64,000 nucleotides of DNA from Chitinophagaceae bacterium (GTDB lineage Bacteria > Bacteroidota > Bacteroidia > Chitinophagales > Chitinophagaceae): contig JADJBP010000004.1 in the NCBI GenBank assembly GCA_016703625.1, forward strand, positions 310,001 to 374,000, in the 5' to 3' direction. A program made the position numbers and the translations under genes. Positions 18,436 through 29,140 of this stretch are shown here, piece by piece. Within the stretch, counting starts at the first letter, position 1, and every line of letters begins with the position of its first letter. The notes under the pieces are model-generated. The model saw only the letters and a list, made by a program, of their open reading frames with translations, was not told the origin of the DNA and did no database searches.

Positions 18436-20857
18436 CAGCGCTCGTAATCACACCCATGGCCATGATAATAAGTCCAAGCCATACCAGGTTGATATAAGGA
18501 AAAACGTATGCTTTCAATGTTACATACTGGATCAGTTTATCCGATTCCTTGATACCGATCTTTATTCTCCGGTTATCAGTAACGCCTGCAAATTTTACAT
18601 ACATATTTTGCGCATACACGGTATCGTCTACCTGGTTAAGGCCAAACTCATCAATGTGAATTAACGGAGAAGCAGGGTATCGTAAACTGTCTTTGCTGAT
18701 GAGCGTAATATCAGCCATCAGGGCGGCATCTGTTGGTTTAAAATGATACTTTTCGTTGTCCGGGTTTTTTACTACACGGTTCAGTATGATGATACCATTG
18801 CTGTAAAAAGCAGTATCACCCTCGGCAAGTTCATGTATGGTAAAACTACCCGTATCTTCAATGGCATCATTGTTAATGGCATAAGAGATAAAGGTGAATA
18901 CATCCTTGTTTAAATAGGTCTTGGTATCCGGGTTACTGCTCATGTTGTTATCCTTCATGATGTACACATCGGGCGTGAGTGTAAATTCTTCAATGATCTT
19001 TTTATTGGCATCTTTTTTCTGGAACAGCAATTCATAAAAACGCCGGCCTTTTTCATTTCCAAAAGAATCCTTCAGGTAAGTTACTTCATATTGCCCCATG
19101 CTGGCAGGTACCTGGCGTATGAGCGTAAGGTTTTCCAGGGGGTTGTCTTTTTCTTTGGTCATTGGGTCAGTACCGGATATCTGCAGGTTAATGCCATTTG
19201 CCCGGCTGTTGCTGATCACTTCTTTATTACTCGACGAAATGAGGATCCCGGCAATCATCAGTGAAAAACCAATATGGGCAATGGAGCCACCGGCCGACTT
19301 CAGTTTCCCGTTCAGGCCGGTCCAGATATAAGCCCCGTTTGCGATCACCGAATAAATGGCGGCAAACAAAGCGAAATAGGCAGCACCCAAAAATCCGGCA
19401 CCCATTTTATAATAGGTAAGCGGGTAAAAAATGGCTAACAGCACGGTGATAACCGCTGCAATAACAGTGGGCAATGCGATCTTTTTAAAAATAAAAGACC
19501 CTGTAGTTTTTTTGTATTTAAAATACTGGCCAATAGCGCTTAATATTCCAATAATGATGGCAACCAGGATGATCACTTTATTGTATGAGAATTCAACGTT
19601 CTCGGGTTGTGCAATACTGGTACCAAATATTTTGTTGTAAACAGGTACCGAAGTTTTAGCAATGATGAAAATGGCACTCAAAAAGAAAACCAGTGAACCG
19701 ATGAACATCCAGAACTCCCTTGAATTTGTACTTTCTTCTTTGATTTCGGCGGGCATCTTTTTTGCATGTACAGCCAGTAAAATGAGTGACGGTAAAGTAA
19801 AGCTTAACACGAACAAAAGGATCATCACGTTGATCGCCTTGCCTGCATCTGTAAATGAATGAACGGAAGTATCTCCCAATACACCTGTACGGGTTAAAAA
19901 AGTTGAATACAGTATAAATATAAAGGAGAGAAAAGCAAACAAATAACTTGCTTTTAAAGAGTGCCCGGTAGCTTTAAAGATCACCATGGTATGTAAACCG
20001 GCAACCAGTATCAGCCAGGGCACCAGTGAAGCATTCTCTACCGGGTCCCATGCCCAGTACCCGCCAAAAGACAGGGATTCATAAGCCCATTTGCCACCCA
20101 TCATGATACCGGTACCCAAAACAGCAGCGCTGAAAAGTACCCAGGGAAGGGCAGGGGTTACCCATTCGCCATATCGTTTGGTTTGTATACCTGCATATGC
20201 AAAGGCAAAAGGAATTATGGTTGCTGCAAATCCTAAAAATAAAATGGGCGGGTGAATGACCATCCAGTAATTGCGGAGCAATACATTGAGGCCAATACCA
20301 TCTTTAATAAAACTAAGGTAATTGGGCTGACTGAAAATGGGGCCTTCAATTTCATTCCTGGTTAATGTAAAGGGACTGCTTCCGAGGCGGATATCCCCGA
20401 TATACCAACCCAGCAGCATCATTAATAAAAAGAACTGTGCCACACTGATAACGGTCATTACAGGCGCTTCCCATTCTTTTGATTTTAGCATGATGAAGAT
20501 ACCAAGTATGCTGTGCCAGATGGCCCATAATAAGAAGCTTCCTTCCTGTCCTTCCCAGATGCAGGCCAGTAAATACTTTGGTTCCAGTTCTAAAGATGCA
20601 TGCTTGTACACATACATATATTCAAAGTAATGATTGGCGCAGATATAAAATATGGTAATGAAAATGATCACTGCAGCGATCAACTGCGTGATAAATGCCA
20701 GCCTTGCAAATTTGAGCCATGATCTTTTTTCCAGCAGGTCGGTTTTACGGCTGGCTGTAAAAAAAGCAATAGTAGAGAGGATGGATGCAATAAAGGCAAG
20801 CAATACAAAGAAATGCCCTATCTGTCCTGGTAGTAAGTGTTCGCCTTCAAATTCCAT
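18344..20857 (-). CDS. ccmF: Cytochrome c haem lyase CcmF-type protein
   Basis: Large polytopic membrane protein of 837 residues. The tryptophan-rich haem-handling motif is clear (GGYWAWDPVENASLVPW), with flanking His in RNYWMVIHPP and VAGLHTM. About fourteen hydrophobic helices surround a large periplasmic domain (around residues 550-760). It takes haem from CcmE and attaches it to apocytochrome c in maturation system I. Its start is 9 bases after the repaired ccmE stop, so the two form an operon. No ccmA, B, C, G or H is in the window. Confidence 0.9.
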   Translation of the reverse strand: MEFEGEHLLPGQIGHFFVLLAFIASILSTIAFFTASRKTDLLEKRSWLKFARLAFITQLIAAVIIFITIFYICANHYFEYMYVYKHASLELEPKYLLACIWEGQEGSFLLWAIWHSILGIFIMLKSKEWEAPVMTVISVAQFFLLMMLLGWYIGDIRLGSSPFTLTRNEIEGPIFSQPNYLSFIKDGIGLNVLLRNYWMVIHPPILFLGFAATIIPFAFAYAGIQTKRYGEWVTPALPWVLFSAAVLGTGIMMGGKWAYESLSFGGYWAWDPVENASLVPWLILVAGLHTMVIFKATGHSLKASYLFAFLSFIFILYSTFLTRTGVLGDTSVHSFTDAGKAINVMILLFVLSFTLPSLILLAVHAKKMPAEIKEESTNSREFWMFIGSLVFFLSAIFIIAKTSVPVYNKIFGTSIAQPENVEFSYNKVIILVAIIIGILSAIGQYFKYKKTTGSFIFKKIALPTVIAAVITVLLAIFYPLTYYKMGAGFLGAAYFALFAAIYSVIANGAYIWTGLNGKLKSAGGSIAHIGFSLMIAGILISSSNKEVISNSRANGINLQISGTDPMTKEKDNPLENLTLIRQVPASMGQYEVTYLKDSFGNEKGRRFYELLFQKKDANKKIIEEFTLTPDVYIMKDNNMSSNPDTKTYLNKDVFTFISYAINNDAIEDTGSFTIHELAEGDTAFYSNGIIILNRVVKNPDNEKYHFKPTDAALMADITLISKDSLRYPASPLIHIDEFGLNQVDDTVYAQNMYVKFAGVTDNRRIKIGIKESDKLIQYVTLKAYVFPYINLVWLGLIIMAMGVITSAVKRAKLSTFYAALALVFAAAGLFYMFLLAN

Positions 20858-20866
20858 TAAGTGTAT

Positions 20867-21294
20867 TTATTTATAAAGTGAATCCTGTTGGTTAGTTATG
20901 GTTTTTTCGAGTTCTTTTTTATCGTCTTTATACTTACTCGGGCATTTTAAAAAGGATATCCTTGCATTCAAAATGATCTTCCTTCATAGTGCCTTTCATA
21001 ACGATGCGTTCACTTTTTTCGAGGTCGGTTGGTTTGCTGTTGTGAAAAACAACCTTTGTTTTTCCGCCTAAGCTGTCAACAGCATAAAAACTGAGGTAAT
21101 TGGGATTGTTGATGGCATCATACTCGATCGGTTCGGTTTTATCCAGTTTGGCGATCAGGTGAACAAAGGTTCCCTGCTTTTTCTGGGCCGAACTGATACT
21201 TTCGTAAGTGGAAAAATCACCTGCCGAAAAAAACGATCAGGGCAACAATAAGTGCGGCAATGGCCACCAGGAATATGATATGTGTTCTTTTCAT
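20867..21294 (-). CDS. ccmE: Cytochrome c maturation haem chaperone CcmE, Cys type (two frameshifts)
   Basis: Not visible as one open frame. Start ATG 21294 (MKRTHIIFLVAIAALIVALIV) gives an N-terminal anchor. With one base removed from A7 at 21227-21233 and one from T4 at 20945-20948 (plus strand), it reads GDFSTYESI, then an OB-fold with NYLSFYAVDSLGG and KVVFHNSKPTDLEKSE, then ILFKCPSKYKDD: about 142 residues in all. This is CcmE, which carries haem to CcmF. The haem-binding site is CxxxY (CPSKY) instead of the HxxxY of E. coli. It lies directly upstream of ccmF. Confidence 0.8.
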
Positions 21295-21310
21295 GGTATA
21301 TATTTCAGGA

Positions 21311-21318
21311 CAAAGTTA
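21311..21318 (-). promoter_or_regulatory. -7 box upstream of ccmE-ccmF
   Basis: CAAAGTTA on the plus strand is TAACTTTG on the coding strand, an exact TAnnTTTG match, 17 bases before the ccmE ATG. No clear -33 element. The rest of the gap to the arginase-family gene holds only that gene's promoter. Confidence 0.4.
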
Positions 21319-21466
21319 GTTCAATTGAAGTTTTTCTTTACATTTTGTTTATATTTTTTAGTCATACCATCACCTGATATAAGTCATGCCGGCCAGTCTG
21401 CCACAGGCATTGATATTAATTGTTAAATTTTTATAGATCACTTAACTCCTTTGTATAACAGTCGCT

Positions 21467-21474
21467 TATCTTTG
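21467..21474 (+). promoter_or_regulatory. -7 box upstream of the arginase-family gene
   Basis: TATCTTTG matches TAnnTTTG exactly. A TTTG at 21450-21453 is only 13 bases upstream, shorter than the usual 19-20, so the -33 element is doubtful. It predicts a leader of about 45 bases. Confidence 0.4.
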
Positions 21475-21526
21475 CTGCGTTTTTAAGCTGGCGTAATTAA
21501 CACTACCTGAATAATAAATAAAAGTG

Positions 21527-22572
21527 ATGACTGACCTATCCAATTTTGATCCCAACTCGGTTGGAAACCCCAACAACAATATTTTTGGCTTGCCTTTTTC
21601 AGAAGAAGAAGCCAGGCTGATCATTTTACCCATTCCCTGGGAAGTTACGGTAAGTTATAATGCAGGTACAGCAAGGGCCCCGGAACATATTTATAATTCA
21701 AGCCTGCAGGTAGACCTTTATGATGCCGATGTGATCGACGGGTGGAAACAGGGATTTTACATGCGTCCCTGTGATAAGAAGGTATTGATGAAAAGCGATT
21801 ACCTGCGCAAGGAAGCAGAATTGTATATCAATTATATAGCGCACGAAGAAATAGTAGCTGATAATAAATTCATGTTCAAATCGCTGAATGAGATCAATGC
21901 CGGCAGTGATTTTTTAAATAACTGGGTATTTGAACGCACCAAAGAATTGCTGGATTCGGGTAAACTGGTAGGCCTCCTCGGCGGTGACCACAGTACGCCC
22001 CTGGGCTTTATGAAAGCCATTGCAGAAAAGCATGGTGATTACGGCATTTTACAGATCGATGCACATTGTGACCTGCGGAAATCATATGAAGGGTTTACCT
22101 ATTCGCATGCTTCCATTATGTACAATGCACTGGAAGAGATACCGCAGATCAGTAAAATAGTGCAGGTTGGTATCCGTGACTATTGCGAAGAAGAAGTGGA
22201 TTATATCAGCGCCAATAAAGAACGTGTGGTTACTTATTTTGATAAAGATCTGAAAGAGCGTTTGTATGAAGGCGAGAGCTGGAAACAGCTTGTTGATGAA
22301 ATGGTTGATCATTTGCCCGGTAAAGTATATATCAGTTTTGATATTGACGGATTGGATCCAAAACTTTGTCCGCATACGGGAACACCTGTCCAGGGCGGTT
22401 TTGAGACCGAGCAGGTATTTTATCTCTTTAAAAAGTAATGGCAAGCGGACGCAATATTGTTGGGTTCGACCTGAATGAAGTGGGTGTAAGCAATGATGAG
22501 TGGGATGAAAATGTAGGTGCCCGGTGTTTGTTTAAATTGTGTAACTTAATGATCGCATCAAACCCGGCCTGA
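21527..22572 (+). CDS. Arginase/agmatinase-family ureohydrolase (one frameshift)
   Basis: Binuclear-Mn hydrolase of the ureohydrolase family. Metal ligands are visible: His155 in GGDHS, Asp178, His180 and Asp182 in DAHCD, Asp272, Asp274 and Asp277 in FDIDGLD. The first part stops after FYLFKK at 22438; adding one A to the A5 at 22430-22434 continues into MASGRNIVGFDLNEVG and on to a stop at 22570-22572, giving about 349 residues. The terminal helix is normal for the family. Agmatinase, arginase or formimidoylglutamase activity cannot be separated with certainty; agmatinase-like is my best guess. Confidence 0.85.
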
Positions 22573-23135
22573 TGGAGTACAGGTTTACTTTAAAAGATAA
22601 TAACAGGAAGGCGTACAACACGTTTGTCTGGTTCCTGTTCTTTCTGCATATTGTGGCTGCTGCAGTGTTCGGGTTAAATGCGGAGGACAGGGATGTAAAA
22701 CTGGGTATTTATATTCTCCTGGGATTTTACGGGGTTATTTATACCGTATATTTTTTCTTCCGGCAGCAAAAAAAAACAATGGAAACATTCAGTTTTATCA
22801 TGGCTTTGTTATACGCTAACTTTTGGTTAAAACATGCAGGTGTTATTGCCCTGTTTATTTTCGGTGCGGTGTTTTTATTTGTTACGGTAGTGCAGGGAAA
22901 AAAAACTACTGTATTGTGTTCAGCACAGGGAGTTCACCTCACCCGTATCTTTAACACCATCATGTATCCCTGGCAACAGATGGATAATATAGTTTTAAAG
23001 GATAATGTGCTGACCATTGATTTTATTTCGAACAGGATCATCCAGGCCGATATTGCAGATGGAAATGAAACAGTTGCTGAAATAAAGTTTAATGATTTTT
23101 GTTTTAAACAGATCCATAAGCATGACCTGGTTTAA
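22572..23135 (+). CDS. Integral membrane protein with PH-like C-terminal domain (unknown function)
   Basis: 187 residues, four hydrophobic helices (about 16-36, 45-62, 72-88 and 91-107), then a soluble tail with a bacterial-PH-like pattern (TTVLCSAQGVHLTRIF, YPWQQMDNIVL). The ATG overlaps the repaired stop of the arginase-family gene by one base (TGATG), so the two are translationally coupled. No named family is certain. Confidence 0.6.
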   Translation: MEYRFTLKDNNRKAYNTFVWFLFFLHIVAAAVFGLNAEDRDVKLGIYILLGFYGVIYTVYFFFRQQKKTMETFSFIMALLYANFWLKHAGVIALFIFGAVFLFVTVVQGKKTTVLCSAQGVHLTRIFNTIMYPWQQMDNIVLKDNVLTIDFISNRIIQADIADGNETVAEIKFNDFCFKQIHKHDLV

Positions 23136-23146
23136 AATTCCAAAAT

Positions 23147-23192
23147 ACCCCCGTCAGTCCCGATAGCTATCGGGACAAACCCTGACGGTGGT
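23147..23192. repeat. Hairpin built on a 20-nt perfect palindrome
   Basis: GTCCCGATAGCTATCGGGAC at 23157-23176 is a perfect palindrome. Around it, ACCCCCGTCAG (23147-23157) pairs with CTGACGGTGGT (23182-23192) with one mismatch. It lies between the membrane protein gene and the radical SAM gene. A close relative of the core occurs at 52669-52686. No T-tract follows at once, so it is more like a dispersed palindromic repeat than a terminator. Confidence 0.65.
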
Positions 23193-23216
23193 TTGTAAAA
23201 AAAACAAAAGATAAAC

Positions 23217-24511
23217 ATGTTAACAGCAAGCCCATACATATTATACTCCGACGGCGAAGGGAATATTTTGAAGATACTTCCCTTTATGCAACCGGTCGCA
23301 GTGGCTGGGATGCATTGCCCGTGCCTGTTGATGAATGGATCGAATTGCCCACCGGCGGGAATCTTTATGAACTGCCCGGGCGCAAAGGCATTGGCATTGA
23401 TGTGGAAACAGGAGCGATGAGGCTTTGTGAAAAAGGATGGGCAGTTGCCGCTTTTATTCCTCCTGCGCATACCGGTTTATACATGGCCGCTTACGAAACG
23501 GCAAAAGATGCACCCACACTTCCGTTGTTCTGTTATACCGCTGCAGGATGGCTGAACGAAAAAATATATGTGCCGGCAGTTCGTATTGAACAGGATATCC
23601 GGCAGGAAGCCGAAGGGTATGCTGAAGAACAGATCGAAACCGGGGCCACAAATTTATTGGCAGCGTATCCCCATAACCGTTTGGTTAAGCACTTAATGGA
23701 AAACTGCTGCATGACCTATACCTGCCCGGCTGCCAGGAACCTGGCCATCGGCCGGTGGGAATGCCCGGTACCGGTTTCGCCTGCCTGCAATGCCAACTGT
23801 ATAGGCTGTATCTCTTTTCAGCCCGAAGATGAAACCATCATCAGTACACAGGACAGGCTCACTTTTAAGCCAACGGCTGAAGAGATCATTGAATTTACCG
23901 TGCCGCACCTCCAAACAGCACCTTTTCCATTGATCAGTTTCGGTCAGGGTTGCGAAGGGGAGCCTTTACTGATGTGGGAAACGATCCGAGAAGCCATTAT
24001 TGAAATAAGAAAGCATACACAAAAAGGCAGCATCAATATCAATACCAACGGCAGCATGCCCAAAGCGGTTAAAGCTTTGTGTGAAGTTGGGTTGAACAGC
24101 ATACGGGTAAGTACCAACTCGGCCCGTAAAAATATTTACACTTCCTATTACCTGCCCAATAATTATGCATTTGAAGACCTGTTCGAGAGTTTAAAGACCG
24201 TGCGCAGTTATGGCGGCTGGACAAGTATCAATTATTTTGTTTTCCCGGGTATGACAGACAGCATTGAAGAATACGAAGCATTGCGGAAACTGATCCGCGA
24301 AACGGATCTCTGCATGATACAATGGCGCAATTTCAATATTGACCCCGACTGGTACCTGGGAAAAATTGGCGTTACCGATACCGGCGAAAGCATGGGCGTT
24401 AAGCAGATGATGGAACTGATCAGGGAAGAATTCCCGAATGTAAAATTCGGCTATTTTAATCCATCCATGGAAAGGATCAAAGGAAACTTTGAAATTGATT
24501 TTGCCCATTGA
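23217..24511 (+). CDS. Radical SAM enzyme of unknown substrate (one frameshift)
   Basis: Start ATG 23217 (MLTASPYILYSDGEGNI). The frame breaks at TTTT 23266-23269; one more T gives NIFEDTSLYATGRSGWDALP and joins the frame open to 24511, about 431 residues. The 4Fe-4S site is CNANCIGC (CxxxCxxC), followed by radical SAM strands (PLISFGQGCEGEPLL, SININTNGS). An N-terminal domain of about 160 residues with an extra Cys cluster (ENCCMTYTCPAARN) precedes the core. Product unknown; it is not a recognised biotin, lipoate or molybdopterin enzyme. Confidence 0.82.
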
Positions 24512-24548
24512 ACCGGGTGAAAAACGGGGTTTCCCAAACAATTGCATC

Positions 24549-25397
24549 CTAATACCTCAAAAACAGTTTCAGGTAAAGTGTATAATCATCCGTGATCTGC
24601 CATTCACCGTTACCGGTAGATTTATATATGTAAGCACCTTTTTCGGTTCCGGCAAAACTGAAACTGCAGGTTTCTTTTGGCCTGGTGCTGCAGTTAAGCA
24701 CTTCAATACTTACAAACAATTCATTTTCTTTGAAAGTAAGGTCATATTCACTGATGTCAAATTCAGGTATCTTGCCATTCAGCATTAATTTGTTGATGGT
24801 GATTGAAATGGAATCTTTTAATAGCTCTTCACCCGGTTCACCTTCACCGGTAACCTGCCTGATATGCAGGCGCAGCAGGCAGGTATCACAAAAATTGGCC
24901 ACTTTAAACCGAACTTTGTCTATTTTATATTTTTTGTAAGGGAGTTTAAAGGTGCGGCCTATTTCCCCGCCGGTACGTTTCGTGTTCCAGCTTCTGAAAT
25001 AACCTACGGTTTCTACTGTTGAGCCCAGTACTGCTCTATTAAAAACAGTTACGGATTCCAGGTTTTTTACCTGTTCCCTTAAAACAAATTCCTTTTTTAA
25101 TAATGCTGCCGAAACAGGTATCCGCAGGCTTTCATAACCAACCGAAGTGATCAGCAGGGTATCATTGCTTTTAATATTATTAATGGAGATCGAAAAATAC
25201 CCGTCTTTATTTGAAAACGTTGCCTGCTTTTCATGAAGCAGGCTGATATTGGCTGATGCTGCCGGTGTTGCATCTTTTTGATTGATGACCTTGCCTTTTA
25301 TTATAACCTGGCCGGATACACGATTAGGGATGAATTAGATTAGTGTCAGCAGGAAAATTGAAATAATGCTCAATTTGCTTTTAGGGTTCCAATGCAT
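24549..25397 (-). CDS. Exported carboxypeptidase-regulatory-like domain protein (one in-frame stop)
   Basis: Frame from ATG 25397 (MHWNPKSKLSIISIFLLTLI) runs to 24549, interrupted only by TAA at 25335-25337 in the hydrophobic core of the signal peptide. If that stop is a base error (for example TTA to TAA), the protein has 282 residues. After the signal comes a carboxypeptidase-regulatory-like Ig fold (VIIKGKVINQKDATPAA to LLITSVGYESLRIPVS), then a C-terminal beta domain with Cys pairs (ANFCDTCLL). Similar proteins are common in Bacteroidota; role unknown. Confidence 0.6.
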
Positions 25398-25581
25398 AGT
25401 GTGCTGGGTAAAGTACTTTTTGGATCATTTAACTAGTTTGCAATGATACAGCAAACAAGCAATGTAAATTGCAGAATAACCTTAAAAAGGATAAACGGCA
25501 ATTGAAGATTTAAAGACATGTCCCTGCAGGTCAATGCTGCTTCCCGGAAACGTTAAACTGCAATTGTTTTAAAAGGGATGT

Positions 25582-27496
25582 TTATTTCAAAGTAGCTTCC
25601 AGCCAATGATAGAATTCACGTTGCCAAACCAGCGCATCCTGTGCCGTTAATACCCAGTGGTTCTGGTCGGGCAGTAATATGAACTTACTTTTTATGCCGC
25701 GTAACTGTGCCGCCTGGAATGCCTGCTGCCCCTGCTCGATAGGTACCCGGTAATCTTTGCCTCCCTGGTAAATCAATATGGGGGTGTTCCATTTGTCAGC
25801 AAAATTGCTGGGGGAGAATTGGGTATATGATTTTTGTGCAGCTATATTTTTCTTATCCCAGTATGGTCCTCCGTAATCCCAGTCCACAAACCACATTTCT
25901 TCTGTTGTTCCATACATACTTTTAAAATCAAAGATGCCATCATGGCTGATAAAGGATCTGAACCGGTTGTTGTGCATGCCTGCCAGCATGAATACGGCAT
26001 AGCCACCATAACTGGCACCCACACACCCGATCCTGTTTTGATCAATGAACCTTTCTTTACTGATGGCATCAACGGCGCTTAAATAATCTTTCATGGCCTG
26101 CCCGCCGTGATCTTTGCTGATGTCTTCATTCCATTTGGTGCCAAAACCCGGCATGCCCCGCCTTGACGGCGCAATAACAATATACCCATTGGCAGCCATC
26201 AGCTGGAAATTCCAGCGCATGGAATAAGATTGCGTTAACGGCGATTGCGGGCCGCCCTGGCAGTACAGCAGGGCAGGATATTTTTTGGCAGGATCAAAAC
26301 CGGGCGGGTAGATCATCCATACCAGCATTTGTTTTCCATCGGTTGTTTTTACAAAACGCCTTTCCGTTTTACTCATACCGATCGATGCATAGGTCTCATC
26401 ATTTACATGTGAGAGTTGCGTCATGCTCCCGCCGGCGATATCAACCGTATATATTTCAGGGGCATGGTTCATATCAGTACGGGAAACAACCAGTGTATTG
26501 CCGGACTGGCCAATGATCGCGGATACATCAAAATCGCCTTTGGTGACCTGTTTTACCAATGGTAACATTTTAGTAAGGCCCGGGTAATTTACCGAGAACA
26601 ATTGCATGGTGCCGTTCACCGGGGCGGTAAAAAAGATATCCCTGCCATCTTCGCTCCAGCGGTAGGCGTTTACATGTATGTCATCCCGTGAGCCGGTCAG
26701 GTTCATTTTTGTAATGCCGTTGCTTACATAAATATCCTGCTTGTCCGATTCATAGCCATCCCGTTTCATGCTTAACCAGGCCATTTCACCTTTTTTTATT
26801 GAAGGAAGGATTGATATCGTAGCCCATCATCCCTGCAGTAAGATTGGTTGTTTTGCCGGTCTCCAGGTTGTAGCTGTACAGGTCGGTGTTTGTACTAACG
26901 GCATAGGCTGTACCGTATTTCTTTTTGGTGCAGTACACCACTTCCTTACCGTTGGGATTCCATACATAATCTTCACCGCCGCCAAAGGGTTTTTGCGGAC
27001 AATCATAAGGTTCGCCCGGCATCAGGTCAATGGGCGTTCCTGCTTTTCCGTTAGTTATCGGCGCCAGCATCACATGATCAAAATTTCCGTCCTCGTAGGT
27101 ATCCCAGTGCCGGTAATTCAGGTTGTCAAATACATACACATTTGATTTTTGCAGTTCTGGATAATATTCCTTCCCGGTAACTTTTTTTATTTTCACTTCC
27201 GCATGACTGATCATATATTTTCCATCCGGGGAGATCTTCTCATTGGTTAACATGCTGTCTGCATTACTTACCGGTATTGGATTTCCGCCGTTAATGGGAA
27301 CAGCAAATGTTTTCCTGCTGCTTTTGTTTTCAGCAGCGTTCGGAGTTGATACAGAATATAAAACATATTTCCCGTTGGTTGAAATACCCAGGCCGGAAAC
27401 CCGTCCCAGTTTCCATAAAAGTTCCGGCGTCATATTGTTTTGGGCAAATGATGTGCAGGAGATCAGCATGGCTGAAAAAAATACAAACCGTTTCAT
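25582..27496 (-). CDS. S9 family prolyl oligopeptidase-type serine peptidase (one frameshift)
   Basis: Secreted peptidase with signal MKRFVFFSAMLISCTSFAQ (ATG 27496). The N-terminal half is a WD40-like beta-propeller (WDTYEDGNFDHVML), the C-terminal half an alpha/beta hydrolase with the nucleophile in GASYGGY, Asp in GGKDYRVP and His in PDQNHWV. The two parts are separated by one extra base in the A7 run (T7 at 26791-26797, plus strand); six restores NKKGEMAWLSM. Repaired length is about 637 residues. It follows the M20 hydrolase by 26 bases and is likely co-transcribed. Confidence 0.9.
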
Positions 27497-27522
27497 ATAT
27501 TTTAGATTTTAAATTTTAGTTT

Positions 27523-28826
27523 TCAATTTTTCATGGATACCGGGTAATCAAAAACAAGTTGACAAAATGTTTGCACCCCCACAAATAACCTGCTGTCGTC
27601 GATCATAAAATCGGGGGTATGGTGGGGCGGTGCATTTTTTGGATCATTGCCACGGGGCATTCCGCCAAAATAAAAAAAGAATGCCGGGGCTTTTGTGCCG
27701 TAATAACTGAAGTCTTCGGCACCGGTAACCCATTCCATCGGCCGCACATTATTTTTACCGGCTGCCAGTTGCAGGGAAGGCAGCATTTTTTCAGCCAGTT
27801 CGGGGTTATTGTAGGTTACCAGCGTTTTTCATAAAAAACTACATCCGCAGTTGCCCCGGAAGATTCTGCAATTTTTGAAGCCGTAAATTTTATTCTTGCC
27901 TGTACGTCTTTCTGCATTTTAGGGTCCAGTGTCCTTAAAGTTCCTTCCATAAATGCTTCTTCCGGGATGATATTAAAACGGGTGCCGCTGGTTATTTTGG
28001 CAACGGTAATAACAACTGGTGCTTTGGTCAGGTCCATTTGCCGGCTTACAATATGTTGCAGTCCTTCAATGACCTGGGCCGATATGGATATCGGGTCAAC
28101 GCCAAGCCAGGGTTGAGATCCATGCGATGACCTGCCTTTTACATGGATGGTAAACCGGTCGGCTGAGGCCATAAAAGCACCGGTTTTGTATTGTATGTCC
28201 CCGGCAGGTATCCACGATTCGATATGCATGCCAAAGATCACATCTACTTTGGGATTTTCCATTACCCCTTCTTTTACCATCAAACCGGCACCACCTTCTT
28301 CCCCTTCCGGCGGACCTTCTTCTGCCGGTTGAAAAATAAATTTAACGGTACCGGCTATGTCTTTCTTCATGGATGATAAAACCGTTGCAGCGCCCAGCAG
28401 CATGGCTACATGTGCATCATGCCCGCAGGCATGCATAACCGGTACTTTTGTGCCGTTGTAAATGGCGCTGTCTGTTGAAGCAAAAGGAATGTTCACCCTT
28501 TCTTTTACGGGCAGTGCGTCCATATCTGCCCGCAGTGCAATTACAGGACCTGGTTTTCCACCTTTTAAAATAGCTACCACGCCGGTTTTGGCAACACCGG
28601 TTTTAATTTCAAGTCCGAGGCCTTTCAACTGGTCAGTAATATATGCGGCTGTTTTAAATTCATGGTTTCCCAGTTCCGGGTGCTGGTGCAGGTATCTTCT
28701 CCAGTTTGTAAGCTGCCCTTGTATCGATTCAGATTTTTCCCGGATCGTCTTTGTCAGATCCTGTCCTACTGCATTTGAGCTGGCAAAAGAAGTAAAAAAG
28801 GCAATAATATATATCCGCTTTTTCAT
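27523..28826 (-). CDS. M20 family amidohydrolase/peptidase (one frameshift)
   Basis: Metal-dependent M20D-type amidohydrolase (hippurate hydrolase or aminoacylase class). ATG 28826 gives signal MKKRIYIIAFFTSFASSNAVGQ. Metal and catalytic motifs are ALRADMDALP, HACGHDAH and PAEEG. The frame breaks after FYEK; one more base in the T5 run at 27825-27829 (plus strand) restores FYEKTLVTYNNPELAEKM and leads to 27523, for about 434 residues. First gene of a probable M20-S9 operon for peptide breakdown outside the cytoplasm. Confidence 0.9.
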
Positions 28827-29140
28827 TTGTAAAGAATGATTTAGGCAACAAAATACCACTTATAAATAAGTTTGAAATACTTTTTGGATTTTTGATTTAT
28901 TTAACCTTTTGTTCGTATTATTGTGCATTCAAATCAAAAGCTGTTTCAAATTATATTTTATAACCAAAAGAACTTATGATAAAAAACTTTACACTTTCAC
29001 ATATATTTTATTTTCCGCTTTTCTTCAAATCCAAAGTGTATCCTGTTTTTAACATCCTGTATTAATCTAATTAAAAGTTACTGATTTTTTTTAATAGGCA
29101 CCTGTTTATTATGTATTCAAAATTTAAAACAACATCAATT
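28827..29140. other. AT-rich gap with divergent upstream regions
   Basis: 314 bases without a gene, between the M20 gene (minus) and the M36 gene (plus). A possible promoter for the M36 gene is TTTG at 28891-28894 and TATTATTG at 28916-28923 (one mismatch to TAnnTTTG, 21-base spacing), which would leave a leader of about 210 bases. I see no coding frame or strong hairpin. Confidence 0.4.

Noticed and set aside
29111..29140. Upstream ATG as start of the M36 protein
   Set aside because: It would put ten polar residues before the signal peptide; ATG 29141 gives a normal one.
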